A stretch of 26,188 bases of DNA, from the NCBI GenBank assembly GCA_001724265.1, contig MEDY01000411.1:1-26188 (forward strand). The letters run 5' to 3'. Under the pieces are notes generated by a model that did no database searches, was not told where the DNA came from, and saw only the letters and a list, made by a program, of their open reading frames with translations. Origin of the DNA: Rhizaria sp. SCN 62-66 (taxonomy: Eukaryota; Rhizaria, unplaced). The position numbers and the translations under genes were made by a program. Below, piece by piece: positions 8,217 to 18,223 of this stretch; positions within the stretch are counted from its first letter, which is position 1, and each line of letters starts with the position of its first letter.

Positions 8217-10395
8217 ATGTCGGAAAACCTCGAAAGTGTTCTGCTGGCCAAGGTCCAGAACGGCCGCCAAGCCGTCACCTCCAAATGGCTCTCAGACACA
8301 CAGAAGGTCACCGCCGACGCTGCCAAGCAGGCCATGGATGACGTTTACGCCAAGCACACCTCCACGATGAATGCCGTGTTCCTGGTCACCGGCGTCGCGT
8401 CGGACCTCTCCCTCCGCATCCAGCTCGTCTCGGCGTCCAACCTCGACGCTTACTGTGCCTCGCTCGACCGCGTCGTCTCCAAGCATGTCTACGCCCTCAG
8501 CCCCAAGCCCGCCGCCCCCGCAGCCGCCCCCGTGCCCGCGTCCCCTGTTGCGACGGCGGCCTTGTCGCTCGGCGTGGCGACCGCGGACCAGCCCTCTCTG
8601 CTGAGCGCATGGTCCCTCTCCGTCGTTGAGCAGCGCGCGCAGCACCGCGGCGCCCCCGGCAGCGACATTCTCGCCCCCAACGCGCTCCGCACCAACGCAC
8701 ACTCGCGCATCACCAACACCACTGTCACCCGCGCGCGCGGCGCCTTCGCTCTCCCCGTCGTCACTGCCCCGCCGATGAACATCGTGTCCAACGCCTTCGA
8801 TGCAGTCGCGGGCTCCGCGCTTGGCGGACGCTCTCAGTCCTCCATCACGGCCGCGTTCGCCAAGAGCACTGCCGCCACTACGGCGGGCGGCAGTCCCGGC
8901 GGCGCGGCCTTGGTTGCTGCCGCTCCCGCCCGCGCATCCTCGGCCTCCGCCGGCGGCCTCAAGGGTATGTTCGCGCTCGCTAGCTCTAGCTCTAGCTCGA
9001 CTGCAAGTCCCGCAGCTGTCAAGGCCGACCCGTTCGCGCCATCCAAGGATCCTTTTGCGACTCCCAGCGCCAGCTCTAGCAAGCCATCGAACGCGTTCAC
9101 TCCCATCCCCAAGTCCACCGGCGCGGCGACCTCAGGCGCTCCCGATAGCGGCTTCGGCTTCAAGCTGGGCGACGACCCCTTTGCCAACGATGCGCCGCTC
9201 AACGCGGCCAAGGGCGGCAAGCGCGGCCCCGCGGCGGCAGGCAGCGGCAGCAGCGGCAAGGCGGCGGCCGCGGCCAAGCCCGCCGCGGGCAAGGGCAAGG
9301 GCAAGGGCGGCAAGGACGACATGGGCGACTTCATTGCCCGCGACAGTGACAGCGAGAGCGACAGCGACAGCGACAACAGCAGCAGCAGCAGCGAGGATGA
9401 GGGCGCGTTCGTGCGCCGCGCGCCCACGACTGCGGACGAGGAGGACGAACACGCCTCCGCGGCGGCCGCGGGCCTCTCCCGTCGCACCGCGGCGGCGACG
9501 ACCGTGGACGACGACGACGCCAACGACTACGATGACCGGCGCGACCGCGCGCGGCTGCAGGAGGAGCAGCGACACAAGGCGGCTGCGCTCGCTGCGGGCC
9601 GGGGCGACAACGACGACGATGATGACATCGGCCGCAAGGGCAAGAACAGCGCGCGCAGCCGCGTCATCTGCGACGATGACGACGATGACGACACGGGCAG
9701 CGGCAAGTCCAAGAAGAAGGTTTCGGTACGTCACAGAACGAGACATTTACGCGGTATAATCACTTTCGAGTTCATGTTACTTTTGATGTTAAATTCTCTT
9801 TGTTTTATATGCTGCATATCCTTTGTGTTGCACATATCCTCATGCTCACGCTTCAATATTTTCTCGGTCTTGTTCTTAGCGCGTGATCATGTCGGACGAG
9901 GCTGAGGAGACCGTGGAGCAGCAGTGGGAGCGCGAGCAGGCGCTAGCGCGCGCAGAGGACGCCGCCGCCGCCGCTGAGGCGCGCGCGCAGTCCACTCTGG
10001 GCCGATTCATCCTCGGTACCGACGGCGCGGCCGGCGGCGGCAGTGACAGCGTGGCGCCCAAGCGCAAGCGCACTGTGGAGCGCGAGGTGACCGTGGTCAA
10101 CGAGCGCGGATACCTGGTCACCAAGCTCGAGCGTGTCGAGGTCTCCGACGACGAGGATGACAGCGACAACAGCAAGAGTGCGGCTGCGGCGGTTGAGGCC
10201 AAGAGCGCGGCCGACGCGAGCGCCGGGGCGCGTGCAACTTCGAGATCGACCCCAGCGGCCCCCGCGGCGGCGCCGGCGTCTGCGGCCAAGAAGCCTGCGC
10301 TGCCGGTGCCCGCGGCGGAGGAGAAGAAGGAGCGCAAGACCAAGGAGAAGGTCGTCTCCAAGTCCATCTTCAGCTTCATGACCAAGAAGGAGTGA
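8217..10395 (+). CDS. POLD3: DNA polymerase delta subunit 3 homologue (POLD3/Cdc27, one intron)
   Basis: Join 8217-9725 with 9880-10395: 674 residues, TGA stop. The N-terminus has the family layout: residues about 1-95 with VTSKWLSDTQKV (human POLD3 has YKWLSYTLGV) and VFLVTG, ending in HVYALSPK. A central LKGMFALAS (about 248-256) matches the conserved IMGMFASK of human POLD3. The middle is disordered and Ser/Ala/Asp-rich with acidic clusters. Exon 2 begins RVIMSDEAEE (human KRVALSDDE) and has RKRTVEREVTVVNERGYLVT, matching the human segment ending in CIVTEK. The last residues, SKSIFSFMTKKE, sit where POLD3 carries its PCNA-binding PIP box. The protein is the non-catalytic subunit that links polymerase delta and PCNA at the nuclear replication fork. 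First in-frame ATG is 8217. Identification is by ordered motifs, not by a search. Confidence 0.85.
9726..9879 (+). other. Intron of POLD3-like gene (154 bp, phase 0)
   Basis: Donor GTACGT, acceptor TTCTTAG with a pyrimidine-rich tract. GCTCAC (branch-like A at 9848) lies 31 bases before the acceptor. Reading through would end in a short tail without POLD3 features; splicing gives KKKVS-RVIMSDEAEE, which matches the family. Confidence 0.9.
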
Positions 10396-10727
10396 GTCAA
10401 CTGACTCAATTGTACGAGGTAAATTGGTGCCATCGGAGTTGTTCTATTATCCGTCGGAATTGTTTTGTCAGATTGTTTGTTTTTGATACGGTTAAATACA
10501 TGTTTTATATATTTTTTGTTCTCTTACTCTTCATTCCGTAAAATCAGCGTTGTAAAAGCGTTCGGGATGCCCATAATTCAGAGTGAGAAAATGTTTGTAT
10601 TTGCGAGATACGAATTTGTGGATATTTAATCAGTTGCTATATAACTGCGCATGTACCGAAGCATGCAGACCACATGTAGATTGAACACACGCGGTACTCT
10701 CGGAAGTGACATTTACAATAGCGCGGC
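10396..10727. other. Intergenic region between convergent genes
   Basis: About 330 AT-rich bases holding the 3' UTRs of the POLD3-like gene (+) and the propeller-like gene (-). I see no gene, no RNA gene and no canonical AATAAA. Confidence 0.45.
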
Positions 10728-13700
10728 TTAGACGTCGTATAGTGACCAGTGCGAGCCGCCGAGTAAGAGCAGCCGATCCGAGCCGCGCGTTTGCACGACG
10801 ACAGTCTCGGCGACAGTCTCCGTTGCAGTCTGCGGCAACATGAGGAAGCAGGGCGAGTGGTAGAGAAAGGTGTGACGATCACCGAAAGCAGAACGAGTGA
10901 GCACAAGAAGACAGGAATGAAACTCACAGTACGTGTGATGTTGTTTCATGATATCATCAAAGAGTCGGATTCATGGTTATTAAAGATATTTACGTGATGA
11001 TTAAGAAGACGTACGAGATGCCTGACCGCGGCGAGATTCTGTGACGCGATGGCCCACTCACGGGCCACGCCCTGCGCGTCCACAGTCAGCAGCGCGTTGC
11101 CAGCGCGCACAAAGTGCACTGCGCTCACGGGCTCCGCAGTGTACAGCACGCCGCGCACCTACAGAGCGCAAGAGAAAAGGGGAGCAAATAACAAACAACC
11201 TTTGTGAGCACACAGACAGATTCAATTCAAATTTCAAAAAGAAGATACACTGGTATACAACAAGAGGACACGACATATTAGCAATTCATAGTCCGCGTAC
11301 CTGTGGGTCAACAAAGAGCGCGAGGTCGTTGGGCGCGCCTCCGCCGGCCATCGCTGCCGCGACAGCCGCGCTGGTTGTGGTGGCCAGGTCGATCAGCCGC
11401 GCCGCGCCATCCGCGCTGCCCACGGCCACGACCACGGCCTCAGCGCCGCGGCCGGAGCTGGCGGCGGCGGCGGCGGCGGCAGCGGCGGGATGGCGGCCGC
11501 TGCCCGCGTTGGCCGCCGAGGAGGCCGCCGCGGCAGCCATGTCGCCCGCAACGCCCGCGCCAGAGAGCAGGGCGGACGAGGCGCGGCGCCACGACGAGGC
11601 GGCCTCGGCGGCCTCGTTGCCGCTGAAAGCGCCGCCGCCGCCGCCGCCGCCGCCACCGCCGCCGCTGAGCTGACTGGCGCGGTTGCCTGCCGTGAGCGTC
11701 GTCGTACGGTTACCGCTCGCGCTGCTGCTGCTGCTGCTGCTGTTGCTGTTGTTGTGGTGGTGGCGGCTGTGGATGGTGATTGCGGCGACGTCAATGCTAG
11801 TGATGGCGACGGGCAACTGCGACATCGTGACCGGCACGGGCGTAATGCCTACGCTGGACCGACTGCCCGCGCCCACCACCACGGGCCCTTCGTCCGCGCA
11901 GTCGCCCTCCTGCGCGCTCTTGGCAGCGCCCGCGGCCGCGGCCAGCGCGGAGGACGACGCCGCGGGGTCAGACAGCACGCCCCAGTCGAAGCCCCCGCCG
12001 CCGCTCAGCGGCGAGTGCGCGTAGTTCGACGGTGATCGCGCGTGGCCTTTGCCTTTCGCAGCGGCACCACCACCGGCGGCTGCAGCGGCGGCGGCGGCGG
12101 CAGCGGAGCGCGGGGAGAGCTGGCTGCTGTTAACGTCGCTGCCGAACCACGACTGCGTGCGCACGTGGCCCTTCTTGCCACCCGCGGCACCGGCAGCGAT
12201 CACACTGACGCTGGGCGTGATGTTGGCGACGCTGCTGCGGCTGTTGCCGTTTTTGGGCGGGCGGTTGAGCCCGAGGCTGACGCCGCCCGCCGCCGACAGC
12301 ACGCTGCCACCGGCCCCAGCGCGGGCCCCTGCGGCCGCGCCGCCAGTCGAGCCAGCAGCCGCGGCGGCGGCGGGCTGCAGGCCGGCGTGCGCATGAGCCT
12401 TGAGAGCGGCCAAGTCGCTCCCAACCAGCGCCTGCTGCAGCGAGATCGCGGTGAACCGCCGGATGACGCGCGCAACTGCGATCCACCCAGCAGCGCTGCT
12501 GTTGTTGCTGCTGCTGTTGCTATTGGCGCTCACCGGACTGAGAGTGACCGCAGAACCGGCGCGGGGCGACGTCAGCCGCGCTCCAGCGTTGCTCGCAGCG
12601 CTGTTGCTGTTGGCCGCCGTGGGCGCCATCGCCGAAGGCTTGCGGCTGAGGTCGACGCGCAGCAGAACGCCCGACGCGGTGCCCAGGAACACCTGGCCCG
12701 TGCGCGCGAGCTGGGCCAGGGCCGTCACGCGGTGCCGCAGCCCCAGCCGCGGGTCGCTCAGCGCCAGCCGCGCCCCGCCGCCGCCGCCAGCGCCAGCGCC
12801 GCCACCGCCGCCGGTGTTGCCGAGGCTGGCAAGCCCCACCGCACCGCTTGGCGTCCGCGTCGCGCCGCCACGCGCACCGGCGCCGGCGCTGGGGACTGCG
12901 CCCGCGGCGGCGACGAGGGCGCCCGGGTCGTCGCCGTCGCCGCCCTCGATGGCCGTGACCGCAGACACGGCCCACATCGTCTGCAAGCGCGCCGCGCAGC
13001 CGAGCGCCGTGACTCCCGCGCCCGCGGCGACGGCCACGGCGTTGTGCGCGGGCAGGAACAGACAACGCCACGGCCGCTGTAGCGACTCGACCGTCGCGCC
13101 CGCCACGTGCGAGAGCAGGAACGGCGCGTGCGGCGGCCGGGACACCGGAGGCCACGTGTTAGCGTACGCGGCGGCAGCAGCGGCGGCGGCGGCGAACGCG
13201 GCGGCGGTGGAGGTTGCGGCTGCTGTGGACGCCGCCGGCGCGTTGGTACCCGGCCGCAACAGCGCGCTCGCAGGCACAGCGCCGGAAACACTAGCAGCAG
13301 CGGCGGCGGCAGCGCTGGGAGTTGAAGTGACAGCAGCGGCGGGAGCAGGCGTCGGCGGCACAGCGACGGCGGGCGCGGGCGGGGGGAAAAGCGCCCTGCG
13401 CAGCGCTACAATAGACGCCGTGAGGAACACTGGCGTGCGCCGACCGCCGCCACCGCTGCCCCCGTCGATGTCGCTGCTCGCACTGGCGCTCGTCGCGGAG
13501 GCCGCACCGCTGCTTGCGCCCGCGCCGCCAGAGCTGTAGCTGGCGCTGGCTACGGAGCTCGAGACGAAGGCGGCGACGGAGAGCGTGAGCAGCACCAAGA
13601 CGGCGTCACCGTGGCAGGTAACCGCAAACACAAGCGCGCGGCCCGTCTGCGCGCCGCACCAGGCGCCGCACGTCACGCGCACGCTGCTGCTGCTGCAGCA

Positions 13701-14735
13701 GTTGCCGCTAACATTGTTGTTGCTGTTGACGACCCAGCTGCCCGCGGCGCCGGGGGTCGAGGCGTTCGCGGCGCTCTTGGAGCCCGGGGTCGGGGCGGGC
13801 ACGGGGGCGAGGCCAACGCGGGTGCTCGCAGCGGCGCCCGCGGCGAAGGGGTTGAAGCCGTGGAGCGAGCGCGCGAGGGAGCCGGCGACGGCGTCGCTGA
13901 CGGGACTGCTGTAGTCGTTGGCGTTCGAGCTGGTGGTGTTGTTGTTATTGAAGCCGAAGCCGTCGTCGTCGTCGCTGTCGCCGTCAAGAATGTCGTCGTC
14001 GTCGTCGTCATCGTTGTCATCATCGTCGTCGTTGTCGTCATCGGCGGTCGCGCTCGCGTCGTCGTCATCGTCGTCGTCAATGTCATCATCATCATCAAGC
14101 TCATCGTCATAGTCGTCGTCATCAATGCTTTCACCGCGCTTCGCCTCGTCGTCATCGGCGTCGTCGCCCTCGTTCTCGTCGTCGTTCTCGTCAATCACGC
14201 CGTCCCGCGCGCGTTGCGCCTTGCCCGCCCGCAGCGCCCGCGCCTGCGCCCGCGCAAGCTCCCTCGCGCGCGCGCCCGCCTTGGCCGCCGCCTTGGCGTT
14301 GACCTTGGCGTGGGCCTTGGCCTGCGCGCGGTGGGCGCGCGCCTTGGCCTTCTTGTCGCGCTCCACGGCCCGCAGCGCGGCGGCAACAGTGAGCGCGCCC
14401 CCGCTGCCGCCGGCGCCGCCGCCCGCGCCGCCCTTGCCGGCGCCGTCGCCACCTCCGGCGCCGGAGGCGTTAGCGGCCCCGCGCGCGGCGCCGTGCGCGG
14501 CGAGGTCGTCGCGGCGCAGCAGGGGCGTGAAGTCAAGCACGGTGTACGCGGCGTCCCAGGCGACGGCGTGGCCAGACTCGGTGATGGCGAGGAACACGCT
14601 GTTGTTGATGTTGGTGACGGCTAGAGGGCGGCCGAGCGGGCAGGACACTTCGCGGTCGTACCGCGCACCGCCATGCAGCGCCTTGCTTGAGCGGGCAAAG
14701 CCGGCGCGGTGCTACTCAAAGGAGTAGAAATCCAT
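10728..14735 (-). CDS. Beta-propeller-like (WD40-type) protein with charge-segregated insert; in-frame TAG at codon 8
   Basis: Exons 14735-11301, 11158-11015 and 10829-10728 give 1226 residues ending in TAA. I do not recognise the family. Blade-like segments occur through the protein: NNSVFLAITESGHAVAWD near the N-terminus, VTALAQLARTGQVFLGTASG, VVVAVGSADGAARLIDLATT, and after splicing VSAVHFVRAGNALLTVDAQG followed by REW. The chain ends DRLLLLGGSHWSLYDV. Between blades are long Gly/Ala/Ser/Asn loops. Residues about 123-178 form a Lys/Arg/Ala helix, followed directly by an Asp/Glu-rich tract (179-258). The first ATG in frame (14735) gives MDFYSFE, then TAG, then HRAGFARSSKALHGG into the long frame; without TAG readthrough no ATG lies near the start of the frame. 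It is divergent from the exonuclease gene. The exon structure is inferred from splice signals and frame; the start is the least sure part. Confidence 0.62.
10830..11014 (-). other. Intron 2 of propeller-like gene (185 bp, phase 0)
   Basis: Donor GTACGT at 11014 on the minus strand, acceptor CCGCAG ending at 10830. GCTCAC (branch-like A at 10898) lies 68 bases before the acceptor, in the same TGTGCTCAC context as intron 1. Splicing joins AAVRHL to TATETV and on to a hydrophobic, propeller-like end. The unspliced alternative is an AT-rich 23-residue tail. Confidence 0.72.
11159..11300 (-). other. Intron 1 of propeller-like gene (142 bp, phase 0)
   Basis: On the minus strand the donor is GTACGC at 11300 and the acceptor CTGTAG ends at 11159 after a pyrimidine-rich stretch. 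GCTCAC (branch-like A at 11205) lies 46 bases upstream. Without splicing the frame stops four codons later; with it, a blade-like segment follows. Confidence 0.85.
14712..14714 (-). other. In-frame TAG (codon 8) of propeller-like gene, probable Gln
   Basis: Minus strand reads ATG GAT TTC TAC TCC TTT GAG TAG CAC CGC GCC. The ATG is in the same frame as the 1100-residue frame that follows. A splice acceptor ending in this TAG is the alternative, but no GTACGY donor lies upstream and no GCTCAC motif precedes it at the usual distance. Confidence 0.6.
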
Positions 14736-15128
14736 CGCTCTCGCGAAAGCCACACACACAGAGGTGGGGCAGGACCAGTGGGTTTGTGACGGTCAAGCTG
14801 AATCTAGAAGGAGTAACGGGCTTGAGGAGTATCGTCTGCCGGGAATACAGAGGTTGGATGCTTTCATGTGAGTGTAGAATTTAAGAGAATACATAAAATC
14901 GCATGAATATATACAATACCAGAGACATGCGGCTATGAACTCTCAAATGCTCTCAAGGCAGTAGATTTGTTAGAGGTCATGCTCATGTGCTGAAACAGCG
15001 CGCCTGACAGTCGGCAACTTATCTTCAGTCGAAATGACATATCCTGACCGTCAGCGTGATTATGATTAGCGGTAGGCAATTTAAAACTTACATGAAACAA
15101 CTAATATATTATTCGCACTCCAAAACAG
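14736..15128. other. Intergenic region, shared divergent promoter
   Basis: About 390 AT-rich bases between the start codons of the propeller-like gene (-) and the exonuclease gene (+). AT runs such as ATATATACAAT (14908) and AATATATTATT (15103) could hold core promoter elements. I see no gene. Confidence 0.45.
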
Positions 15129-16266
15129 ATGCTTCGCGGCTCCCTGCGACTGACTCGCGCGCTCTTTGGCGCGCCAGTCCCCGTTCCTGCCGCAGCCACA
15201 GCTTCGCTCGCCGGCCTCTCGGTCTCTCGTCCTTCCCTGCTCACCCAACCAACCCGCGCGTCTTCCTTCTCACCCAACAGCGAGGGCGGCGACCGCGAGC
15301 GCCCGTCAGTGATGCCCTTCGGCAAGTACCGCGGGCGCCCGCTGGAGGAGATCCCGGCGTCGTACGCGCAGTGGCTGGAGAAGGAGGGCGGGCTCGTCAA
15401 GCGCGAAGGCCTGCGCCGCGCCTTCGCCGAGATGGGCATGCTCAAGGACTTCCATCCCTACGACTACTCTGCGCTGCGCGCGAGCCGGCTGAATCCTTTC
15501 GTGGCCGCGCGCGCGGGCGCCCCGCTCTCCCCCGATCAGATCCCGCCCTTCTGGGGCGCGGGGCTCGCCTTCCACCCGCTCCCGGCCCCCGGCAGCTCTC
15601 TCAGCAGCAGTGACAGCGCCACTGCAGTGGCCGCGAAGGCGAGGGAGCCCGGCGCGTTCGACGTGGACGCCGCCGACCTCGCCCTCAGCGCCCCCAGCGC
15701 CCCCAAGCCTGACCCCGAAGACGGCAACGACTACGACGATGACGACCGCAGCGCTGGCTCGGGCAACGCCGCCGTGAACCCCGCGAGCGCAGCAAGCGAC
15801 AGCAGCGCGGCGGCGGCGGCGGCGATGACCCCCGCCGCATTCGTGCCGATCGAGACTGCGCTGGCGCGCCTCTCCCCGTCCGCGGCCGCCGCGCTGCGGC
15901 CCTTCGCTGCCGTTCCGGCCTCGCTGCCGCGCCACGTCATCTTCCTCGACACCGAGACGGTCTACACCACGGCCATGATGGACCTGGAGAACTCGCACAT
16001 CGCGCAGCTGGGCGCCGTTGACGGCGCGGGCAATGAGTTCCTGTGCGACGTGCGCCCACCCGTGCCGTTCGCAGCCGTCGCTGCCGCCTCAGACTGGTTC
16101 GCGCGCCACGGCTTCGAGCGCTTCTTCAGCGCCACGAACCCGCGCTTCGCGGACGCGTGGCCGCGCCTCAACAGCTGGCTTTTCTCCCCCGCGCACGGCC
16201 GCGCGCGCTGCGGCGAGCGCGCCACGGCCGACGCCGAAACTGCCCCCGCCACGGCTGAGAGCGCAG

Positions 16267-16297
<31 letters not shown>

Positions 16298-17465
16298 GTC
16301 CGAGCCCGAGCCGCTCGCGGGCGACCCCGCGCTAATCTACAGCATCAACACCGCAGGCACTGGCACTGGCGCTGGCGCGGCGCCGTACCGCGGGCCCGTG
16401 TTCTTGATCGGCCACAACTTAGCGCGGTTCGACATGCCACACATCGACAAGGAGCTGCGCCGTCTCGGCCTCGTCAACTCCGAGTTTAAGGCCGGGCTCG
16501 ATGTGCGTGCGCCCGTGGCGGACGCGCGCTCGCAGCTGTTGACGCACGGTGGCGTGCGCATCATCGACACGCTCGACATGCTGCCCGGCTTCACCGCTGT
16601 CGAGCAGTCCCCCGGCCGCGGCGCGTGGGCGCTGACGAACCTGCTCCACGCCTTCACAGGCAGCCCGCCGCGCAACGCGCACGACGCGCTCGACGACGCG
16701 CGCTCGTTGCGCGCGCTTTTTTTTGCCGACAACCTCGCCGGCGCCTTTTTCCGCGCCGAGCTCGCGCGCCAGATTGCTGCCGCCACGCCCGCAGCGGTCG
16801 ACTTCGCGCCAGAGCACCTCCCCGCTGTCGCCACGCTTGAGGGCGCGGCGCGCGGGCTGCTCGCGCTCAAGCCCGCGCCGCAGACGTCCGGGCTGGCGGC
16901 CGCCGCGCGGCAGCAGACGCGGCAGGCGCCCGCGGCATCCCTCTTCGGCGGCCGCGGCGCCGGCGCGGCGTTTGAGGCCTCGCACGGGCTCGGCTTCCGC
17001 GCCATGAACGCCGCGCCGCCCGGAGGCTTTCCTGAGGAGCCCAGTAGCGCGGGCAGCTCCAGCTCCAGCTACAGTAGCAGCGGCGTCGGTGGATCGCAGG
17101 GACAGAACGGCTACACGGCCTTTGCGACGTCCAAGAGCGGCAAGGTGTACGCCTACAACAAGGACAAAAGCGCGACTGGCACCGGTGCGCCCGCCAAGAA
17201 GTTAGGCCGCCCGCCTGCATCCAGCTACAACAACAACAGCAGTGGCGCTGCGGCGGCGACGGCGACCGCGGGCGCGGCTGCTGCGGGCTTGTCCGGGCTG
17301 AGGAGCGACGGGCCCGAGGACGGCGACTACGGCTTCGGCGAGGGCTACGACGACCACGGCGACGGGGACAGCGGCAGCAGTGGTCGTGGCTCTGGCGGCG
17401 GTGCCTCGGGACGCATGATCCAGCCTCCCAAGGAGCCCATGAGCGGGGACTTTATCGCAGAGTGA
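15129..17465 (+). CDS. DUF3820-like domain plus DEDDh 3'-5' exonuclease, probably mitochondrial
   Basis: An intronless frame of 778 residues ending in TGA. Residues 1-45 (MLRGSLRLTRALFG...) are rich in Arg, Leu, Ser and Ala and lack acidic residues, like a mitochondrial presequence. Residues 62-105 (MPFGKYRGRPLEEIPASYAQ) carry the G-K-Y-x-G-x-x-L-x-x-x-P-x-x-Y-x-x-W-L signature of the bacterial DUF3820 family. A DnaQ-type exonuclease follows: Exo I FLDTET (D274, E276), Exo II IGHNLARFD (D435) and Exo III HDALDDARSL (H518, D523), the four metal-binding acids plus the catalytic His of DEDDh enzymes. The fold is expanded by acidic and poly-Ala inserts between Exo I and II (about 340-410). Residues from about 600 are disordered, Ser/Gly/Asn-rich. 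DEDDh enzymes remove 3' nucleotides from DNA or RNA; the substrate here cannot be read from sequence. Mitochondrial repair, proofreading or RNA trimming are possibilities. Confidence 0.88.
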
Positions 17466-17489
17466 GAGCAGAGTGAGAGCAGAGTGAGC
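17457..17489 (+). repeat. 11-bp tandem repeat spanning the exonuclease stop codon
   Basis: Three copies of GCAGAGTGAGA (the third ends in C). The TGA stop of the exonuclease gene (17463-17465) lies in the first copy. Looks like a recent local duplication. Confidence 0.75.
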
Positions 17490-18223
17490 GAGCGCACAGA
17501 CTCGACTTACTGGCTAAGAGATAGTGTGCGAGCCAGGTTTAATTGATGTGATAAACACAATTTTCGACACACCTAGGCAGTTGCGACATCATTTTCGGAT
17601 TATCACGCACTAATTAATTAACTATACACCCGCAAGGGTCAGAGTGGAGATGTTTTTGTATTCCAGATTGTGTAAAACGTTCAGTTTGACGCAACTATGC
17701 GAAAGTGCTTTGAACAGATCTGTGGGGCGAAGCCGTGTTTGATGCAACATAACAACCCGCTCCGGATCACTCCGATGTTCTGAGAGAGCTCTTTGTTGAT
17801 GTTGCGCAACACTATCACAATACACAGTTACTTGCGCGCAACGGTGCACTCAACCACTTGACACTAACACACATCACGAATACTCTTAGCCGTAAAATGA
17901 GATTTCTGCGCTGAACAATTTCGGTTTATTGTTTAATAATAATAATTTTGTTCAGTAAACACGCCTTTATCTGGATCGATTTCTTGATAAAGATCTTTAG
18001 TTCCGATTCGTTACGCTTGCAGATGTAGCATCAGTATCGTAGGTCTTGAGTTCTCAGCACAACAGCGCATCTCACTGGTTTGTTGACGTAATCCGCCTTG
18101 ATACCATTGACACCCATCATATTGCGCCGAACCCATTACCATAATACTACCCCTATTTGAACGCACTCAACCCAAACTTTCCTTTAAAGTTGGGCCGTGA
18201 ATGAAGACATGGTTGTTCATGCC
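17466..18223. other. Intergenic region between convergent genes
   Basis: About 760 bases between the ends of the exonuclease gene (+) and the armadillo-like gene (-). Apart from the tandem repeat it is AT-rich, including a TAATAATAATAATTTTG run near 17935. An open frame on the minus strand (17849-17622) has no start ATG near its 5' end and no recognisable content. I see no supported gene. Confidence 0.45.

Noticed and set aside
11490-14727. Long plus-strand open frames opposite the propeller-like gene, and similar antisense frames opposite other GC-rich genes.
   Set aside because: High GC removes stops from antisense frames. Their Arg/Ala/Pro-rich translations show no domain structure, unlike the sense strand.
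17622-17849. Minus-strand open frame of about 75 codons between convergent genes, ending in TAG.
   Set aside because: No ATG near its 5' end, no recognisable content, and reading through TAG adds only a short AT-rich tail.
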